Source of the DNA: Opitutia bacterium
GTDB taxonomy: Bacteria > Verrucomicrobiota > Verrucomicrobiia > Opitutales > Seribacteraceae
Reading direction: 5' to 3'
Length of the DNA stretch: 11,151 nt
Assembly: GCA_002692605.1 (NCBI GenBank)
Contig: NZLE01000082.1
Span: 12,608 to 23,758 of the forward strand
Shown: one piece after another, positions 6,946-11,151 of the stretch
Layout of the letters: the number at the start of each line of letters is the position of its first letter
Numbering within the stretch: position 1 is the stretch's first letter
Program-made: the position numbers and the translations under genes
The notes under the pieces: generated by a model
The model's input: only the letters and a program-made list of their open reading frames with translations
Told to the model about the DNA's origin: nothing
Database searches by the model: none

Positions 6946-9900
6946 GGATCCTGATTTTGAGAAAAGCAATCAGTTCCTTCAACTTTAAAAGAGGCGTTTT
7001 CGAAGAAAGCCTAGGAATTTTTCCTGCCAACCGCAGGAATTTCAGGTTTTTATCTCCGGCTTTCCTTACCAACCGCAGGAAGATTTCGCCTTTCTTGACT
7101 TCCAGTTTATCGAAGTTCGCTTCCTCGCAAAGGCATCGGATTTCAGTTTCCATCAATAAGGCGTGCACTTCACCCGGCGGAGTTCCAAAACGGTCCTCCA
7201 GTTCTTCTCCGTACTCCTTGACTTCATCCGTACTTTGGAACTGGGCAAGTTTTCGGTAAATCTCGATCCTCAGGCGAGGTTCGGCAGCGTAGGATTCCGG
7301 AATGCATGCCTCAAGTGCTTTCATCGAGTCCTTCGCCTTAATATCGCCAAGAGGCGATAGGAAATCCAAGCGAATGACTGCACTTGGGCGAAGGCTGATC
7401 TCGTCCCCCTTGAGGCGCGAAACGCTTTCCTTGAGTAATCGGCAGTAAAGTTCAAAGCCAACTCCTGCGATATGTCCACTCTGCTCGCTGCCAAGCAAAT
7501 TCCCAGCGCCTCTAAGCTCAAGATCCCGTAAGGCAATTCTGAATCCTGCTCCGAATTGATTGACCTGACGAATCGCCGAAAGCCTTTTCTTCGCTTGATC
7601 CGAAACGGTGAGGTGGCGGTTGAGCAAGAGGTAGGCGTAGGCTTGTCGGGTGAATCTCCCAACCCGTCCTCGAAGTTGGTAAAGTTGCGAAAGTCCGAAC
7701 TTGTCGGCTCCTTCTATGATAATGGTGTTGCAGTTCGGGATATCCAGGCCTGATTCTATGATCGTCGTGCAAACCAATATGTCGAATTCACCAGCGACGA
7801 AATCGGTCATCACCTTCTCAAGTTCGTCCTCGCTCATCTGGCCGTGGCCTACTGCGATGCGAAGCTTTGGAAATAAGGTTTCCAGTTTTCGAGCCACGGA
7901 CCGAATCGTCTTCACTCGGTTGTGTAGGTAAAAAATCTGACCGTTGCGTCGGATTTCAGCATTTATGGCTTTTAGTAGAACGTCATCCGATTTGTGGAGG
8001 ACTTCGGTTCGTATTGGCAAGCGATTGACGGGTGCGGTTTCGATGGCGCTCAGCGAACGAGCTCCCACCATGGCAAAGTAAAGCGTCCTAGGGATAGGCG
8101 TTGCGCTTAGAGTGAGAACGTCAACGCTCGCCTTAAGTTTTTTGATCGCTTCCTTGTCCTGCACTCCAAATCTTTGCTCTTCGTCGATAACCAGCAGACC
8201 CAAATCCTTGAAGCTGACGTCGTTACTGAGGAGGCGGTGCGTTCCTATGACCAAGTCCAGGGAGCCCATTCTCAAGGCCTCCAGGATTTTACTTTGTTGT
8301 CTGCCGGTTCGGAAGCGACTTAGCATATCGAGCGTAATGGGGAAATCGATCATCCGTTCGCGGAATGAATTGAGATGCTGTTGGCAAAGAATGGTGGTTG
8401 GACAAAGAATGGCAACCTGCTTGCCATCCATGACCGCTTTAAACGCTGCCCTGAGGGCCACTTCGGTCTTTCCGAAGCCCACGTCTCCGCAGACCAGACG
8501 GTCCATCGGTTCCTCCGCTTCCATGTCCCGCTTGACTTGATCAATTGCCTTCTGCTGATCGACTGTTTCCGTAAAGGGGAAAGCATCCTCAAATTCTTTT
8601 TGCCACTGATCATCGGGTGAAAAGGCGTGCCCTGAATGGCTTTCTCTGGACGCCTGCAGACGAAGGAGGTCAGCCGCCAGATCGAGAGCGGCGAGCTCTG
8701 CTGCCTGGCGAGTCTTTGCCCAGGATTTACCCCCGATCTTAGCGAGTTTGGGTTTACTCTTACTCAAGCCGACGTAACGAGAGAGAAGATGAGATTCCTG
8801 CAAAGGAACGTGGAGGAGAAGCCCGTCATCGAATTCCACGGTAATGGCTTCTTCGCCCGCGTTCTCTTCCTCTATCCTGCCCAAGGAATTAAACCGGCAA
8901 ATTCCATGTTGATGATGCACGAGGTAATCGCCGTCGATTAACTCGGAAAAGTCCAATGCTTGGTCGACTTCCTTTTTTTGAACTCGTGCTTTTCTCGATC
9001 GGGTGGGGCGACGACTTCTTTCCCTTCCCAATAGATCCTTACTCGCCACCAAGGCAAGTCCCGAGCCAGGTTGACCGAGAAATTGGTTCATTAAATCCAT
9101 TGGTTCTCCCTTTGGGATTCGAATCCCTTCGTTAATTCCGACGGGAACGAATGTTGGAGCTAATCGGTGAAGCGAAGATTCCTCTTTGATGAGATCGGAA
9201 ATTCTCTTTTTTTCGGCCTCCGCTCCAACCGCAATGATGATCTCGTGTCCTTCGTCCTGTCTTTGGAGCAATTGAAAAAGAGAACTTACTCGATTCCGCT
9301 TCTCATTCTCGAAAGCTCCTTCATGAAAAACTGCAGAGGACTTCCAATTAAGTTCTCGGGAAGTGGCGTGTATGACTAACTCTCTTCTTTCGGAAGCTTC
9401 AAAGATTCCTGCTCCCGCATCAATCTCACTCGATCCCAGGAAAAAACTTCGGTTGCCTGAGTGACTTTTCCAAGCGAGGGAAAAATTCGCTTTGCGAGCC
9501 GCTTTTTGATCGGCTTCGTGGAATGCCAAAGGATATCTGCCAAGTAGAATCTCAGGTTCGCGCACATACCAGAGAGTCGATGACTTCAGGTATCTGAAGA
9601 ATTCCCCTTCTTTTTCGTCTTGCTGCTCGATCTTCGCTGAAGAGAGGTGAGCGTGGTCAAGTTGATCACTCGTCCTTTGGGAGGTAGGGTCAAAGGCGCG
9701 GATTTCTTCAATGTCGTCCCCGAAAAAATCCACTCGAATAGGTCGATCACCGTTAATCGGATAGACGTCGACTAAGCCTCCGCGGACTGCAAATTGCCCA
9801 GGTTCCTCGCAAAGGATTTCGGATGAATAACCTAGGTTCGTAGCCAATTCGCGGCAAAATGATTCGAAGTGAAGCTCCTGTCCTCTGTTGATTGTAAGCT

Positions 9901-10303
9901 CAGTTCTTTTTTGATCAAGCGGACTGGGGCATGGGGAGAGTAAGGCATCCGGGGTAGTTGCTATGAGGATGCAGTCATTCACGTCGGATTGTTCATCTGC
10001 CGAAAGCATTTTTGAGAGAACGCTGATCCGATCGCAATCGCGCTCGAAGGCATCCGGGTGAGAAGGCGAGGGCGGGCAATCGAAAACGAAGAATGAGAGT
10101 CTTTTCTTGGGCTGGAGAAACTCCAGGAACCCTAAGGTGTCCTCTCCCCAAAGCTCTGACTTTGAGATGCTTTCGTCAACGAGGATAGCAACCTGATAGT
10201 CTCCGGAAGCAATTAAGTTTGCGGCGATAGGGGCATTGGAAGCTTCTGGGATGGAAGGAAGAAAGAGGGAATGATTTCCCGTGGGCGCCTGCACCCTTTT
10301 CAT
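6920..10303 (-). CDS. mfd: transcription-repair coupling factor Mfd
   Basis: Mfd removes RNA polymerase stalled at DNA damage and recruits UvrA. The 1127 residues match the family (1148 in E. coli). The N-terminal UvrB-like part includes FAVRGGLVDVYP at 171-182. The RNA-polymerase interacting (CarD-like) domain starts near 453 (ELIDGDYLVHHQHGICRF). The helicase motor has Walker A GDVGFGKT at 606-613, the DEEQ box at 707-710, SAT at 733-735 and motif VI QLRGRVGR at 876-883. The translocation TRG region follows (~915-953, RDLELRGAGNLLGSEQSGH), then the C-terminal D7 domain (~975-1085). All motor motifs are intact. The ATG overlaps the rnc stop by one base (TGATG), and no strong ribosome binding site precedes it, so its translation probably depends on rnc. 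Its end overlaps the start of the surA-like gene. Confidence 0.97.
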   Translation of the reverse strand: MKRVQAPTGNHSLFLPSIPEASNAPIAANLIASGDYQVAILVDESISKSELWGEDTLGFLEFLQPKKRLSFFVFDCPPSPSHPDAFERDCDRISVLSKMLSADEQSDVNDCILIATTPDALLSPCPSPLDQKRTELTINRGQELHFESFCRELATNLGYSSEILCEEPGQFAVRGGLVDVYPINGDRPIRVDFFGDDIEEIRAFDPTSQRTSDQLDHAHLSSAKIEQQDEKEGEFFRYLKSSTLWYVREPEILLGRYPLAFHEADQKAARKANFSLAWKSHSGNRSFFLGSSEIDAGAGIFEASERRELVIHATSRELNWKSSAVFHEGAFENEKRNRVSSLFQLLQRQDEGHEIIIAVGAEAEKKRISDLIKEESSLHRLAPTFVPVGINEGIRIPKGEPMDLMNQFLGQPGSGLALVASKDLLGRERSRRPTRSRKARVQKKEVDQALDFSELIDGDYLVHHQHGICRFNSLGRIEEENAGEEAITVEFDDGLLLHVPLQESHLLSRYVGLSKSKPKLAKIGGKSWAKTRQAAELAALDLAADLLRLQASRESHSGHAFSPDDQWQKEFEDAFPFTETVDQQKAIDQVKRDMEAEEPMDRLVCGDVGFGKTEVALRAAFKAVMDGKQVAILCPTTILCQQHLNSFRERMIDFPITLDMLSRFRTGRQQSKILEALRMGSLDLVIGTHRLLSNDVSFKDLGLLVIDEEQRFGVQDKEAIKKLKASVDVLTLSATPIPRTLYFAMVGARSLSAIETAPVNRLPIRTEVLHKSDDVLLKAINAEIRRNGQIFYLHNRVKTIRSVARKLETLFPKLRIAVGHGQMSEDELEKVMTDFVAGEFDILVCTTIIESGLDIPNCNTIIIEGADKFGLSQLYQLRGRVGRFTRQAYAYLLLNRHLTVSDQAKKRLSAIRQVNQFGAGFRIALRDLELRGAGNLLGSEQSGHIAGVGFELYCRLLKESVSRLKGDEISLRPSAVIRLDFLSPLGDIKAKDSMKALEACIPESYAAEPRLRIEIYRKLAQFQSTDEVKEYGEELEDRFGTPPGEVHALLMETEIRCLCEEANFDKLEVKKGEIFLRLVRKAGDKNLKFLRLAGKIPRLSSKTPLLKLKELIAFLKIRIHGNMENKA

Positions 10304-11091
10304 CAGTTTTCTTTTTTTAGGAAGGAGTTGCTGCCTGACCTAAGACTTCTCAAGGCTTCGCAAGCGGCCTTTTCCTCCGCTTCCTTTTTACTCTTGCCGG
10401 AGCCTTGGGCAATTGCCTCAGCTCCAATCGTAACTTGCATGATAAATCTCTTATTGTGAGGCGGTCCCTTTTCACTTACAAGTTGGTACTTTATTTTTTC
10501 ATTGGCATCTTGGGATTGAATAAACTCCTGAAGCTGACCTTTGGGGTTAAAGCCCCCTTCTCCTACTTCAATCATTTGATTCAGGTCTCCCAACCATCGT
10601 AAGACGCAAGCCTGGGTAGTCTTCCATCCACCATCGAGAAAGATGGCTCCAATGACTGCCTCGATTGCATCCTCCAAGGTGGATGGACGCAAATGACCCT
10701 GATTTTTTCTTTCGGTGCGGCTGACTTGAAGCGCTTGAGGGAGGCCAAGTTTTGATCCGAGTGAGGCCAAGGTTGTTCCTCTTGCCAGAACCGCTTTTTT
10801 TCTACTGAGGTCTCCCTCGTCCAGCTTGGGGTAGAGTTGGTACAAATTAAGGGACAAGATGGCGCCGAGAATGGAATCTCCCAGGAATTCCAGCCTTTGG
10901 TTGTCTTTTTTACCTTTGTTGTGTTCGTGAAAAGAGGGGTGTGTCAAAGCTAACTCAAGAAGTGAGGGATCATGAAAACAGTATCCCATACGCTTTTCCA
11001 AAGCCTTGATCTTTCTCTCTAGTTCGTCCGGAACCCCGGGGTCTCCCTTTTTTTTGCCAAGAACCCCGGACAGTTTCCTGAGCAACTTCAT
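10303..11091 (-). CDS. rnc: ribonuclease III
   Basis: This double-strand-specific endoribonuclease processes rRNA precursors and structured mRNAs in the cytoplasm. It has 262 residues, somewhat longer than the ~226 of E. coli because of a basic N-terminal extension (MKLLRKLSGVLGKKK) and a Ser/Lys tail. The catalytic domain holds the signature NQRLEFLGDSIL (64-75). Its metal ligands are Glu68, Asp72, Asp141 and Glu144 (LEDAIEAVIGAIFLDGG). The double-stranded RNA binding domain covers ~182-250 (NPKGQLQEFIQ ... GSGKSKKEAEEKAACEAL). The ATG at 11091 has GGA seven bases upstream. It is the first complete gene of the minus-strand operon and ends in a one-base overlap with mfd. Mapping an operon promoter is not possible because only 60 bases remain upstream. 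Confidence 0.96.
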   Translation of the reverse strand: MKLLRKLSGVLGKKKGDPGVPDELERKIKALEKRMGYCFHDPSLLELALTHPSFHEHNKGKKDNQRLEFLGDSILGAILSLNLYQLYPKLDEGDLSRKKAVLARGTTLASLGSKLGLPQALQVSRTERKNQGHLRPSTLEDAIEAVIGAIFLDGGWKTTQACVLRWLGDLNQMIEVGEGGFNPKGQLQEFIQSQDANEKIKYQLVSEKGPPHNKRFIMQVTIGAEAIAQGSGKSKKEAEEKAACEALRSLRSGSNSFLKKEN

Positions 11092-11150
11092 CCGTTGATC
11101 CGATGGTCGTTGTAAAAACGCATTTTGATTTCATTTGCAAGAGCCGAATA
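11088..11150 (-). CDS. possible C-terminal end of an upstream operon gene
   Basis: From the right edge one frame reads 20 residues (YSALANEIKMRFYNDHRING) to a TGA that overlaps the rnc ATG as ATGA. Four-base overlaps of this kind are common between co-translated genes, and the next gene pair shows the same tight packing. However, another frame is open as well and 20 codons without a stop is not improbable, so this is only a suggestion. No family is recognisable. Confidence 0.25.
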   Translation of the reverse strand, partial: YSALANEIKMRFYNDHRING

Positions 11151-11151
11151 T

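Noticed and set aside
8112..8540. 142-codon plus-strand frame opposite the mfd helicase motor
   Set aside because: It is antisense to the Walker A and DEEQ motifs of mfd. Its open length is explained by codon bias of the real gene, and no start signals were seen.
1..11151. Mobile element, CRISPR array, tRNA, rRNA, toxin-antitoxin or defence system
   Set aside because: No transposase, integrase, regularly spaced repeats, RNA gene signatures or defence domains were seen. All long genes except the partial one at the left edge belong to recognisable housekeeping families.

Overview
The window looks like an ordinary chromosomal segment of a Gram-negative, lipopolysaccharide-making bacterium. It encodes an LptD-type outer-membrane assembly protein and an exported SurA-like chaperone/isomerase next to housekeeping genes (glgB, radC, mfd, rnc). 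Base composition is moderate apart from a GC-rich stretch in the first ~290 bases. The gene set and protein style suggest the Planctomycetes-Verrucomicrobia-Chlamydiae group, perhaps a marine Opitutae-like lineage. That placement is inferred from general familiarity and was not tested. I see no mobile element, tRNA, rRNA, CRISPR array or phage gene.

Layout. Bases 1-396 (+) hold the 3' end of a Gly/Ala-rich protein containing a 22-residue tandem repeat. It converges on a small unrecognised minus-strand gene (408-683), which has a promoter-like sequence placed so that its mRNA may be leaderless. Next on the minus strand is a long outer-membrane barrel gene of the LptD/OstA type (736-2862, probably starting at a GTG). 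It is divergent from glgB (2975-5155, +), the 1,4-alpha-glucan branching enzyme, whose catalytic motifs are all intact. glgB converges on radC with only 20 bases between the two stop codons.

The right half (5176-11091) is one compact minus-strand cluster in the order rnc, mfd, surA-like, radC. rnc and mfd share one base (TGATG), mfd and the surA-like gene overlap by 26 bases, and radC follows after 36 bases. A hairpin plus T-run at the end of radC looks like the operon terminator. A short open frame at the right edge overlaps the rnc start as ATGA, so the operon may begin further upstream.

How the genes relate. rnc (RNA processing), mfd (transcription-coupled repair) and radC (a RadC/UPF0758 family member of unsettled function) concern information processing. 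The SurA-like protein and the LptD-like protein both belong to outer-membrane biogenesis, and SurA chaperones LptD in Proteobacteria. Here they lie about 3 kb apart, separated by radC and glgB. Nothing in the window makes a convincing case for a wholly new system. The points most worth checking are the small gene with its unusual promoter, the repeat protein at the left edge, and the start of the LptD-like gene.
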